Origin: Desulfovibrio sp. A2
GTDB taxonomy: Bacteria; Desulfobacterota; Desulfovibrionia; Desulfovibrionales; Desulfovibrionaceae
Direction: 5' to 3'
Length of the DNA: 25,436 nt
Assembly (NCBI RefSeq): GCF_000226255.1
Contig: NZ_AGFG01000026.1
Span: 1-25,436 of the forward strand
Position numbers and translations under genes: made by a program. Within the stretch, counting starts at the first letter, position 1, and each line of letters begins with the position of its first letter. Shown here piece by piece: positions 1 through 7,604 of this stretch. Below the pieces are notes generated by a model, which was not told where the DNA came from, did no database searches, and saw only the letters and a list, made by a program, of their open reading frames with translations.

Positions 1-746
1 CAAAGAACCGCAGTCTTTTGCGGACCGTCGGCCGGGCCAGCGCCCAACCTTTTCGCCGTGCACGCTGTGCGTGCGGGCGGACTTTCAGCTATGCTCCTTT
101 CGGAGACATCCGTCAACACCCTTTCGCGCTTTTTTCGCGACGGTCGCGTTGACCCTTTGTCCGTCCGGTCCTGCGCTGCCCCCTTGCAGAAGGCGTCGCG
201 AGTTCCGTTCGGCGCGGAGGTGGTTTCTACGCGAAACCCAACTGAAGTCAACACAGTTTTTCAAATTTCCTCAATTTTACACGCAATACACTGATAACAA
301 TCACACAAAATTCGATGCTCGCAACCCGGAAAAGCGTCCTTCGACGGCGCCAAAGCACCGGCTGTCTGCGTGGTCGCTTCTGAAACCACCACTGTACCCC
401 CTCTTGCCGCCATGTTGGCACCGGCCCCATCGAGCCTCCTGGACACCCTCCGGCTGCCACCATCACCTGTTTCGCCAGCCATGCGCCCTGCGTCCCTCAT
501 AGTTGTCGGCCTGCCCTCTCCCAACCTGCACCCGGCCCGTCTCCGGCCTGTTATCGGCCTGTCCCGGCCCGCTAGCACGCGCATATATTGATGCATACCC
601 CCCGCGCCCGCCGCGGCACCATGCCGCACCGCGCCGTTCCCGGCGTTATCCCCGCCGTCCCGTCCAGCGCACCGTGGGCCACGGGGTGGCGCGCCACGGC
701 AAGATAGGCTAGGTATGTGCCCAATCCGCAACCAAGGGAGACACCA
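1..746. other. Intergenic region upstream of the rdgC-like gene
   Basis: I see no convincing gene in this stretch. The open frames present are short, rich in Arg/Pro/Ser/His and have no ribosome binding site, so they look like chance frames in GC-rich DNA. There is no tRNA-like cloverleaf. Visible structure: a small hairpin with arms CCGCA/TGCGG at 9-24; a 6-bp inverted repeat GCACGC/GCGTGC at 60-74; a clearly AT-rich patch at about 241-315 inside otherwise GC-rich sequence, which may hold promoter or protein-binding sites; a direct repeat CGGCCTGT at 544-551 and 555-562; and a TATATT at 584-589 without a good -35 partner. Two neighbouring palindromes at 672-697 are listed separately. Confidence 0.6.
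672..697. promoter_or_regulatory. Two adjacent palindromes ahead of the rdgC-like gene
   Basis: CCGTGG-G-CCACGG (672-684) is followed at once by the perfect 12-bp palindrome GTGGCGCGCCAC (686-697). The half-site CCACGG occurs again at 694-699, so three copies of the same half-site (in either orientation) lie within 28 bp. They lie 50-75 bp before the ATG at 747, where an operator or a leader-RNA structure would be expected. No strong -35/-10 pair can be assigned next to them. Regulatory function is an inference from symmetry and position; GC-rich sequence makes such palindromes more frequent by chance. Confidence 0.3.
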
Positions 747-1364
747 ATGGGTTTTCTCAACGCCAGCAGCAGCTTCACCCGGTTCCGCATCGCGGACCCG
801 GTGCCCACCACCCTCTGGCCTACCCTGCCCGACAAGCTGAAGCAGTTCTGCTTCCGTGATATCGACAACACTTCCGACGAACGCTCGTGGGGCTGGGTGT
901 GCTTCGACGACATGCTCGACACGGCCTGGCGCACCGCGCCGCCCGAAAAGGGCGGATACATCGCCTTCTCGCTGCGCCAGGACACCCGGCGCATTCCGGC
1001 CGCCGTGCTGAAGAAGCACCTGGCCCTCGCCCTGCGCGAGGAAGAGGCCCGCAACAAGGAGCAAGGCAAGAAGTTCGTCTCGCGCGAGCGCAAGAAGGAA
1101 CTGCGCGAACAGGTGCGCATCAAGCTCATGGCGCGCTTCCTGCCCATTCCGGCCGAGTTCAACGTGCTGTGGGCCATCGACACGGGCGTCATCTATTTCG
1201 CCTCCACCCAGTCGAAAATGATCGACCTGTTCTCCGACTATTTCACGCTGACCTTCGATCTGCACCTGGAGCCGATGACGCCGTACGCGCTGGCCGCCTC
1301 CATGCTGGACGAGGCCGCCATGACCAGGCTGGACGCCCTGGAACCCACCCGGTTCGCCAGCTAG
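747..1364 (+). CDS. RdgC-like protein, N-terminal-half homologue
   Basis: The 205-residue product resembles the first two thirds of RdgC, the ring-shaped double-strand DNA-binding protein that modulates RecA and replication restart. Visible similarities to E. coli RdgC include a GWV motif near residue 51, the pattern of a proline followed by V-LKK, a charged helix of E/R/K residues ending in a KKELREQVR-type segment (about residues 95-128), the MARFLPIP segment, and an IDTGVIYFAST segment followed by a helix (about residues 143-165). E. coli RdgC has 303 residues, so this protein lacks the C-terminal part; the next gene appears to supply it. The ATG at 747 follows AGGGAG with good spacing. 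An upstream in-frame GTG at 717 lacks a comparable site and is rejected. The family assignment is from remembered pattern, not from an alignment. Confidence 0.7.
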   Translation: MGFLNASSSFTRFRIADPVPTTLWPTLPDKLKQFCFRDIDNTSDERSWGWVCFDDMLDTAWRTAPPEKGGYIAFSLRQDTRRIPAAVLKKHLALALREEEARNKEQGKKFVSRERKKELREQVRIKLMARFLPIPAEFNVLWAIDTGVIYFASTQSKMIDLFSDYFTLTFDLHLEPMTPYALAASMLDEAAMTRLDALEPTRFAS

Positions 1365-1385
1365 GCCACCGGACAAGGACAAACA

Positions 1386-1916
1386 ATGAGCGACACTCCC
1401 TATCTCGGCCAGACCACCGACGTGATCCTGGGCCAGGAATTCCTGACCTGGCTGTGGTACCGTAGCGAAACGGCGCCCGGCTCGTTCCGCATGCCCGACG
1501 GCAGCCCCTTCGGCGTGCACATGGAGCAGCGCATCTCGGTGCAGGGCGGTGAAGGCGAAAGCCTTGAGACCGCCACCGTTTCCGGCTCCATGTCGCCCCT
1601 GCGCGAGGCGCGCCTGGGCCTGACCACCGGCAAGAAGGTCACCCGCGCCCTGCTGCGCTTCGAGCGCGAGGCCGATTCCTGGCAGGTCAGCCTGCGGGCC
1701 GAGGACTTTTCCCTCAACAGCCTGAAGACGCCCACCGTGGAAAAGGACGGCGAGGACGACGACCCCGACGCCCGCCTGCTGGAGAAGATCTACCTCATCG
1801 AAACCTGCCTCGGCTTTCTGGACGAGGTGTACCGCCAGTTCATGGAGGTGCGCCTTTCGTCCCGCTGGGCCGATGAAGTGCGCGACCTGCGCGGTTGGAT
1901 GGAGCACGAGGCGTAG
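1386..1916 (+). CDS. RdgC C-terminal-half-like protein
   Basis: The 176-residue product begins 21 bp after the previous stop, behind an AAGGA site at 1375-1379. It has no membrane segment or signal peptide. Its order of elements matches the C-terminal third of RdgC: an LGQEFLTWLW segment (residues 15-24), then a strand-rich part, a TTGKKVTRALLRFE segment (about residues 80-93) that resembles the HIEAGKVVTKLAL region of E. coli RdgC, followed by strands like those that carry the late RdgC sequence. The last part (residues 115-176) is acidic then helical and I do not recognise it. I infer that this and the upstream gene together make a two-piece RdgC. The alternative is an independent conserved protein of unknown function. 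Confidence 0.55.
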   Translation: MSDTPYLGQTTDVILGQEFLTWLWYRSETAPGSFRMPDGSPFGVHMEQRISVQGGEGESLETATVSGSMSPLREARLGLTTGKKVTRALLRFEREADSWQVSLRAEDFSLNSLKTPTVEKDGEDDDPDARLLEKIYLIETCLGFLDEVYRQFMEVRLSSRWADEVRDLRGWMEHEA

Positions 1917-1964
1917 AAACACCCCCAGGCCCTGCCACCACAAGGTTTCAAGGACATCGACGAC

Positions 1965-3194
1965 GTGACCAGCGATCTTCGCGATACCCCGCCACCGCCG
2001 CCCGCTGTCGGTGAAAACCGGACGGGCGATGCGGGGCCTTCGCGGGGGGGGCTCCCCTCCGCCGGGCAGCCTGTTGACGCGGGGCAGCCCGCCGGGCCCG
2101 GACATCCCGCCGCCGCGTCCCCATCCCGTGCCACGGCGCACGGCGGCGGCCGCATGGCCGCCATGCTGCGCCGCATGGCCCGCAAGCTGGCGTGGATGCT
2201 CTTCGTGTTCTGGGGCATCACCATCATCAGCTTCTGGGTCATTCACCTTGCCCCCGGTTCGCCCACCGACATGCAGACCACCATGAACCCGCTGGCCGGG
2301 GCCGAGACGCGCAAGCGCCTGGAGGCCCTGTACGGGCTGGATAAGCCGCTGCACGTGCAGTACGTGCAGTGGCTGGGCCGGCTGGCCCGGCTGGACTTTG
2401 GCAATTCCATGTCCAGCGACCCGCGCCCGGTGTGGGACAAGATCAAGGAACGCCTGCCGCTCACCGTGGGCATGAACGTGGCCTCGCTGGTGCTCACCCT
2501 GCTGTGCGCCATTCCCATCGGGGTGGCATCCGCCCACTGGCAGGGCAGGCTGTTCGACAGGGCCATGACGGTGCTGGTGTTCATCGGCTTCGCCATGCCG
2601 GGTTTCTGGCTGGCCCTGCTGCTGATGCTGCTGTTCGGCATCCACCTGCAATGGCTGCCCATTTCCGGCCTGACCTCGTTGGACCACGCCGCCATGTCGC
2701 CTTTCGGCAAGGCGTGGGACATCCTGGCGCACCTGGCCATGCCCATCTTCATCTACACCTTCGGCAGCCTGGCCGGGCTTTCGCGGTTCATGCGCGCCTC
2801 CATGCTGGAAGTGCTGCGGCAGGACTACATCCTCACCGCGCGGGCCAAGGGGCTGCCGGTGCGCGCCGTCATCTTCCGCCACGCGCTGCGCAACGCGCTC
2901 TTGCCGGTCATCACCATTCTGGGGCTGTCGCTGCCGGGGCTCATCGGCGGCAGCGTGATCATCGAATCCATCTACGCGCTGCCCGGCCTTGGGCAGTTGT
3001 TCTACCAGGCCGTCATGGCCCGCGACTACCCGCTGATCATGGGCAACCTGGTGCTGGGCGCGGTGCTGACGCTGACGGGCAACCTGCTGGCCGACCTGTG
3101 CTACGGCCTGGCCGACCCGCGCATCCGGCTCACCGGGGGCGCGGGCGGCGACGGCGCAAGTGAGGAAAGCGGCGGCGAAGGGGGCGGCGCATGA
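1965..3194 (+). CDS. ABC transporter permease, DppB/OppB family
   Basis: This is the first inner-membrane permease of a peptide/nickel-type ABC importer. From about residue 70 it follows the family closely: a first membrane helix, a periplasmic stretch with the APGSP and YGLDKPL motifs, the LDFGNS motif, then five further helices. The cytoplasmic EAA loop that contacts the ATPase lies at about residues 287-317 ([20 protein letters not shown] followed by ALRNALLP). The end carries the usual [13 protein letters not shown] signature. A GTG start at 1965 has AAGGA ten bases upstream and gives 409 residues, but the first 63 residues are rich in Pro, Gly and Ala and are absent from typical members (about 310-340 residues). 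ATG 2154 or 2163 is a realistic alternative start. It overlaps the next gene by ATGA. No substrate-binding protein or ATPase gene is adjacent, so the substrate cannot be named. Confidence 0.9.
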   Translation: MTSDLRDTPPPPPAVGENRTGDAGPSRGGLPSAGQPVDAGQPAGPGHPAAASPSRATAHGGGRMAAMLRRMARKLAWMLFVFWGITIISFWVIHLAPGSPTDMQTTMNPLAGAETRKRLEALYGLDKPLHVQYVQWLGRLARLDFGNSMSSDPRPVWDKIKERLPLTVGMNVASLVLTLLCAIPIGVASAHWQGRLFDRAMTVLVFIGFAMPGFWLALLLMLLFGIHLQWLPISGLTSLDHAAMSPFGKAWDILAHLAMPIFIYTFGSLAGLSRFMRASMLEVLRQDYILTARAKGLPVRAVIFRHALRNALLPVITILGLSLPGLIGGSVIIESIYALPGLGQLFYQAVMARDYPLIMGNLVLGAVLTLTGNLLADLCYGLADPRIRLTGGAGGDGASEESGGEGGGA

Positions 3195-4045
3195 ACGCGG
3201 CTGCCCTGTTCTCCCCCCGCCAGTGGCTGCTTTTCTGGGCGCGGCACCCCATGCTGGCCGCTGGCCTTTCGCTGGTGTGCCTGATGTCGGCGGCGGCCCT
3301 GCTGGCCCCGTGGATCGCGCCGCACGACCCCACGGCGCTGGACCTCACGGCCATCCTGCACCCGCCGTCCGGCGCGCACCCGCTGGGTACCGACGCGCTG
3401 GGGCGCGACGTGCTCTCGCGCATGCTGCACGGGGCGCGCGTATCCCTGTGGGTGGGCTTCGTCTCGGTGGGCATCTCGGTGGCCATCGGCCTCGCCCTCG
3501 GCCTGGCGGCGGGCTACTTCGGCGGGCTGACGGACGAACTGATCATGCGCTGCGTGGACATCATGCTGTGTTTCCCGTCGTTTTTCCTGATCCTTGCGGT
3601 CATCGCCTTTCTGGAACCCAGCCTGCTGAACATCATGGCCGTCATCGGGCTCACCTCGTGGATGGGCGTGGCGCGGCTGGTGCGCGCGGAAACCCTGTCC
3701 CTGCGCGAGCGCGACTTCATCGCCGCCGCCCGGCTGGCCGGGGCGGGGCCGGTGCGCATCCTGGCCCTGCACGTGCTGCCCAACGCGGTGGCCCCGGTGC
3801 TGGTATCCGCCACGCTGGGCGTGGCCGGGGCCATCCTGACCGAATCCGCCCTGAGCTTTCTGGGCCTTGGCGTGCAGCCGCCCATGCCCAGCTGGGGCAA
3901 CATGCTGCTGGAAGGCAAGGACGTGCTAGAAATCGCCCCGTGGCTGTCCATCTTTCCAGGGTGCGCCATTCTGCTCACCGTGCTCGGCTACAATCTGCTG
4001 GGCGAAAGCCTGCGCGACCTGCTGGACCCGCGCCTGAAGCGGTAG
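3191..4045 (+). CDS. ABC transporter permease, DppC/OppC family
   Basis: This 284-residue protein is the second permease partner, translationally coupled to the first by a 4-bp ATGA overlap. It has an N-terminal membrane helix (about residues 20-42), the family's periplasmic [15 protein letters not shown] motif (about residues 62-77), and further helices. Its EAA loop ([20 protein letters not shown], then [10 protein letters not shown]) lies near residues 176-205, and it ends in the expected [14 protein letters not shown]. Length and order are normal for DppC/OppC. The pair would form the channel for uptake of a dipeptide, oligopeptide, nickel or similar small ligand. The periplasmic binding protein and the two ATPases must be encoded elsewhere or shared with another system. 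Confidence 0.92.
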   Translation: MNAAALFSPRQWLLFWARHPMLAAGLSLVCLMSAAALLAPWIAPHDPTALDLTAILHPPSGAHPLGTDALGRDVLSRMLHGARVSLWVGFVSVGISVAIGLALGLAAGYFGGLTDELIMRCVDIMLCFPSFFLILAVIAFLEPSLLNIMAVIGLTSWMGVARLVRAETLSLRERDFIAAARLAGAGPVRILALHVLPNAVAPVLVSATLGVAGAILTESALSFLGLGVQPPMPSWGNMLLEGKDVLEIAPWLSIFPGCAILLTVLGYNLLGESLRDLLDPRLKR

Positions 4046-4048
4046 CCC

Positions 4049-5815
4049 ATGCGCATCGCCTGTGTCGGCACGCACCTGGCCGTCGAATTCCGGCGCATGG
4101 GGCACGAGGTGCTGGACCTGCACCCGCCCGGCGGCATCGTGGACATCGCCGCCCTGCTGGATGCGCGCGGCTTTGCCCCGGACCTGCTGGTGCAGCAGGA
4201 GACGCTGGGGGTGCGCGCCATCCTGGCCGGGCTGGAAAACCTGCCCTGCCGCAAGGCGCTCTGGGCCATAGACAGCCACCTGAACATGCACTGGCACCGC
4301 CACTACGCCCGGCTGTTCGACGTGGTGTTCACCCCCCATCTCTCCCTGTTTCAGGCGTTGCCGCCGGAATGGCGCCACCCGCACCCGGTGCGCCTTGCCA
4401 TGTCCGGCCACGCCCGGCCGTGGCGTCCCCACGCACAGCGCGGCCACGACATCTCCCTGGTGGGCGTGCTGGACAGGCATCGCCCCCTGCGCGGCTGGAT
4501 GGCCGACCTGCTGCGTGAACGGTTCGGAGTGCTGCCCCGTCAGGGAGTGCCCTTTGCCGAAATGCTGCACCTGTACGGCGACACCCGGATCATCCCCAAT
4601 GAATCCATTGGCTTCGAAGTAAACTTTCGACTCACGGAAGGAGCCTCGTGCGGGGCCTGCGTGCTCACGCCCGACGTGGGGCCGGACCAGGACGAGTTGT
4701 TCGACGACGGCCGCGAGATGGTGGTCTACGCCGACGGGCTGGACCTTGCCGAGAAGCTGCGCTTCCTGCTGCGCAAGCCGGATGTGGCCGAGCGCATCGG
4801 CCGTGCCGCGTGGGCGCGGGTGCAGGCGCGGCACCTGCCCGGCCATCGGGCGGCGACCGTGCTGGCCGCCATGGGCGACGCGCCCGGCACTGCGCCGGAC
4901 ACCGCGGCCACAGGCCCGGCGGGCGCGGAAGCCTTGTGGCTGACGTTGTCGCACCGGGTACGCAGCGGCGGGCTGAACATGCCTGCGGATACGCTGGGCG
5001 CCGCCCTGAACGCCCTGCCCGAATCCCCGGCCGTCGTGGCCGCGTGGCTGCGCGCCATGGCGGAACGGGAACCGGCGCGCCCGGTGCGCGAGACGCCCGG
5101 GCTGGCCGCCCTGCTCGACCGCCTGCTGGCCACGGGAGACCATGCCCATGACGTTGACCTCAACGTGGCCGCCGCCGGTGCGGCGCTGACGCGGGGCGAC
5201 CTGAAGGCCGCCAAACCCTTCTGGTACCGCCTGCATCAGGCGCGGGGCCTGCGCGAACCCGAAAAACCCCAGTCGGTCTACCACGCCTGCCTGCTCTGGG
5301 CGGACCTGCTGCGCCGCGAAGGCCGCGACGCCCAGCCGGGCTTCACCTACGACCCGCAGCGCCACTGCCCGGAAGCCGCCTTTGAAATGCTGGTGCTGGC
5401 CCAACGTTTTGGCGGCGATGACCTTGAATGGATGCGGGGGGTTGAACGCTTGACTTCACGCCGCAAGGCGCTCACCTTCATCAGGCTGGGCATGCTGGCG
5501 CGCCTTGCGCTGGAGCCGGGCGCGCCGTGGCGCACCCAGGCCGAATACGGTCTGACCAGCCTGCGCGCCTACCGCGTGGACGAAGGGCTGCACGAACTGG
5601 CCGAGGCGGGGCGAAGGGCTGCCGCCGAAGGCCGCTCCAAGGCCTTTCTGCGGCTGCTGGACGGCCACGGCCCCGGCGGGCATCTGCGCCGGGGGCTGGA
5701 AGCGCCCTCCACTCCCCCGCCCGCCGCATCTTCCGCCGCGGCCCCGAACACCGAAGCCGACATTGCACCGGACGCCACCATCGCCCCATCGGCGGACGAC
5801 GGCGGCCGGACCTGA
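4049..5815 (+). CDS. Glycosyltransferase, CgeB/group-1-like, with extra C-terminal region
   Basis: The 588-residue product starts three bases after the previous stop. The N-terminal part (about 1-130) looks like the first Rossmann half of a GT-B glycosyltransferase of the CgeB/DUF3880 type (strand MRIACVGTHLA, then LLVQQETLGV, ALWAIDSH and VVFTPH segments). Residues of about 175-275 resemble the nucleotide-sugar-binding half: a PNESIGFEVNFRLTEGASCG segment, a VLTPDVGPDQDELF segment, then the acidic loop and helix typical of group-1 transferases. From about residue 290 onward the protein is helical, without recognised motif, and it ends in an Ala/Pro/Ser-rich tail. Donor and acceptor are unknown; cell-surface or flagellar glycosylation is possible. 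The C-terminal region could be a helical-repeat partner-binding module, but no clear repeat is visible. Confidence 0.72.
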   Translation: MRIACVGTHLAVEFRRMGHEVLDLHPPGGIVDIAALLDARGFAPDLLVQQETLGVRAILAGLENLPCRKALWAIDSHLNMHWHRHYARLFDVVFTPHLSLFQALPPEWRHPHPVRLAMSGHARPWRPHAQRGHDISLVGVLDRHRPLRGWMADLLRERFGVLPRQGVPFAEMLHLYGDTRIIPNESIGFEVNFRLTEGASCGACVLTPDVGPDQDELFDDGREMVVYADGLDLAEKLRFLLRKPDVAERIGRAAWARVQARHLPGHRAATVLAAMGDAPGTAPDTAATGPAGAEALWLTLSHRVRSGGLNMPADTLGAALNALPESPAVVAAWLRAMAEREPARPVRETPGLAALLDRLLATGDHAHDVDLNVAAAGAALTRGDLKAAKPFWYRLHQARGLREPEKPQSVYHACLLWADLLRREGRDAQPGFTYDPQRHCPEAAFEMLVLAQRFGGDDLEWMRGVERLTSRRKALTFIRLGMLARLALEPGAPWRTQAEYGLTSLRAYRVDEGLHELAEAGRRAAAEGRSKAFLRLLDGHGPGGHLRRGLEAPSTPPPAASSAAAPNTEADIAPDATIAPSADDGGRT

Positions 5816-5828
5816 GCAAGGACACCTC

Positions 5829-7487
5829 ATGCTGGAATACCTGCGCATTCGGGATCTCGCGCTCATCGAGGACATGGAACTGGACTTCGCCCCCGGCCTG
5901 AACGCCCTCACGGGTGAAACGGGCGCGGGCAAGAGCTTCATCCTCAAGGCGCTCAACTTCCTCATCGGCGACCGTCTGTCGGCGGACATGGTGCGCCCCG
6001 GCAAGGACAAGGCCCACGTGGAGGCCCTGTTCGCCCTGCCGGACGGCGACATGGTGCTGCGCCGCGAACTGGCCGCCGACACGGGCCGCAGCCGCCTGTT
6101 CATCAACGACCGGCTCAGCTCGCAAGACGCGGTGCGCGACATGCGCGCATCGCTGGTGGTGCACACCAGCCAGCACGGCCAGCAGAAGCTGCTCCAGCCC
6201 GCCTTTCAGGCCCGGCTGCTGGACGAGTTCCTGAACCGGCCAGACCTTGTCGCCGCGCGCGACGAAGCCCTGAAGGAACTGCGCGATGTGGCCGCCAGGC
6301 GCGAGGAACTGGCCGCGCGCGCCCGCTCGCTGGAAGACCGGCGCGACGTGCTGGAATTCCAGCAGCGCGAGATCGACAAGGTGGCCCCGGAAGCGGGCGA
6401 AGAGGAACGGCTGGAAGAACGCCGCCGCGCCCTGCGCGACGTGGCCTCCGCCCAGGAGGTGCAGGAACGCGCCCTGGCCGTGCTGCGCGGCGAGGACGGC
6501 CCCGGCGTGGCCGAGGCCCTGGGCCTGCTGGAACGGGCCCTGGACGGGCTGGCCCGCCTGCACGGCGCGACGGCGGGCGACAGCGCGGACGCATCCCCCA
6601 ACGCCCAGCCCAACTGGACGGACGACGTGGCCGCCGTATCCGCCTTCCGCCAGGGGCTGGCCGACCTGGAACGCCGCCTGCGCCGCCGCCCCGCGCCCCC
6701 CGCGTTCAATTCCGGCGACGACGACATGGACGTGGAATCCATCGAAAAACGGCTGTACGAACTGGCCCAGCTCAAGCGCAAGTTGCGCCGCACCCTGGAC
6801 GAAATCGTGGACCTGCGCCGCGAAATAGAGGATAATTTATCGTTTCTCGACGCCTGCCGCCTGGACCTGCGCACCCTGGAGCGCGAGGAGGAAGTCCTGA
6901 AGGAACGCCTGTCCGGCGTGCTGGCGGAGCTGAACCCCGCCCGCCGCGAGGCCGCCGTGCAGCTGGCGCAGGCGCTGGAAGGCGAACTGGCGGGGCTGGG
7001 TTTTTCCGAGCACGTGCGCGTGGCCTTCGAGTTCACGCCCCAGGAGCCGTGGCCCGGCTGCGTGGAGGACAGGGCGCGCCTGCTGTGGGTGCCCAACCCC
7101 GGCCAGCCCCCGCAACCGCTGGACCGCATCGCCTCCGGGGGCGAGCTTTCGCGCTTCCTGCTGGCGGTGGTGGGGCTGATGGCCCGCGACGAAGCAGCCA
7201 CGCTGATCTTCGACGAGGTGGATTCCGGCGTGGGCGGGCTTACGTTGAACCGCGTTTCCGACCGGCTGGCCGCGCTGGCCGGGCGCAGGCAGGTGATCCT
7301 GATCACCCACTGGCCGCAGTTGGCCGCCCGCGCTGGCCGGCACTTCCAGGTCAGCAAGGAGGTGGCGGACAACGCCACCTTCACCCTGTGCCGCCAGCTG
7401 GACGGCGAGGACATCCGCAAGGAGCTGGCCCGCATGGCGGGTGGCGGCGGACAGGGCGAGGCCATGGCTCGTGAACTGATTTCATGA
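5829..7487 (+). CDS. recN: DNA repair protein RecN
   Basis: RecN is an SMC-like ATPase that acts in double-strand-break repair, holding DNA ends and stimulating RecA-dependent recombination in the cytoplasm. The 552-residue length matches E. coli RecN (553). The N-terminus MLEYLRIRDLALIED and Walker A GETGAGKS (residues 29-36) are canonical. A long charged coiled-coil region spans about residues 130-370. Near the end come the ABC signature ASGGELSRF (about 434-442), Walker B LIFDEVDSGVGG (D462, E463) and the ITHWPQLAA switch region. I chose ATG 5829 because AAGGA lies seven bases upstream; an in-frame ATG at 5763 lies inside the preceding gene. It begins 13 bp after the glycosyltransferase, so it is probably cotranscribed with it. 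No LexA-like operator was recognised directly upstream. Confidence 0.95.
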   Translation: MLEYLRIRDLALIEDMELDFAPGLNALTGETGAGKSFILKALNFLIGDRLSADMVRPGKDKAHVEALFALPDGDMVLRRELAADTGRSRLFINDRLSSQDAVRDMRASLVVHTSQHGQQKLLQPAFQARLLDEFLNRPDLVAARDEALKELRDVAARREELAARARSLEDRRDVLEFQQREIDKVAPEAGEEERLEERRRALRDVASAQEVQERALAVLRGEDGPGVAEALGLLERALDGLARLHGATAGDSADASPNAQPNWTDDVAAVSAFRQGLADLERRLRRRPAPPAFNSGDDDMDVESIEKRLYELAQLKRKLRRTLDEIVDLRREIEDNLSFLDACRLDLRTLEREEEVLKERLSGVLAELNPARREAAVQLAQALEGELAGLGFSEHVRVAFEFTPQEPWPGCVEDRARLLWVPNPGQPPQPLDRIASGGELSRFLLAVVGLMARDEAATLIFDEVDSGVGGLTLNRVSDRLAALAGRRQVILITHWPQLAARAGRHFQVSKEVADNATFTLCRQLDGEDIRKELARMAGGGGQGEAMARELIS

Positions 7488-7532
7488 TATCGGGTTGACA
7501 ATCGGCCCGTCAGCGGCCAGAGACGTGGAGCG

Positions 7533-7552
7533 CCCCCATATACGAATGGGGG
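7533..7552. promoter_or_regulatory. Perfect inverted repeat in the leader of the unknown 509-residue protein gene
   Basis: CCCCCAT (7533-7539) and ATGGGGG (7546-7552) pair perfectly around the loop ATACGA. It lies 46 bp after the recN stop and 53 bp before the next start. The stem is followed by GATTTCACC, not by a T run, so it is a poor intrinsic terminator. It may be an operator or a leader hairpin for the downstream gene. A TTGACA at 7495-7500 lies upstream, but 17 bp further on there is no acceptable -10, so no promoter is assigned. Confidence 0.4.
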
Positions 7553-7604
7553 ATTTCACCCGGTGTCGCACCCCTCTCCAGCAAGACGCACGCAGGAAAC
7601 TGTC

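Noticed and set aside
58..502. Small plus-strand open frames in the first 500 bases
   Set aside because: They are rich in Arg, Pro, Ser and His, lack ribosome binding sites and membrane or domain patterns, and run through the AT-rich non-coding patch.
261..2882. Very long minus-strand open frame of 873 codons
   Set aside because: It is antisense to the rdgC-like pair and the permease gene, rich in Gly, His, Gln and Arg as expected from the reverse frame of GC-rich codons, and has no protein-like motifs.
7495..7523. TTGACA at 7495-7500 as a promoter for the unknown protein gene
   Set aside because: The hexamer is a perfect -35, but the bases 16-18 bp downstream do not resemble a -10, so a full promoter is not supported.
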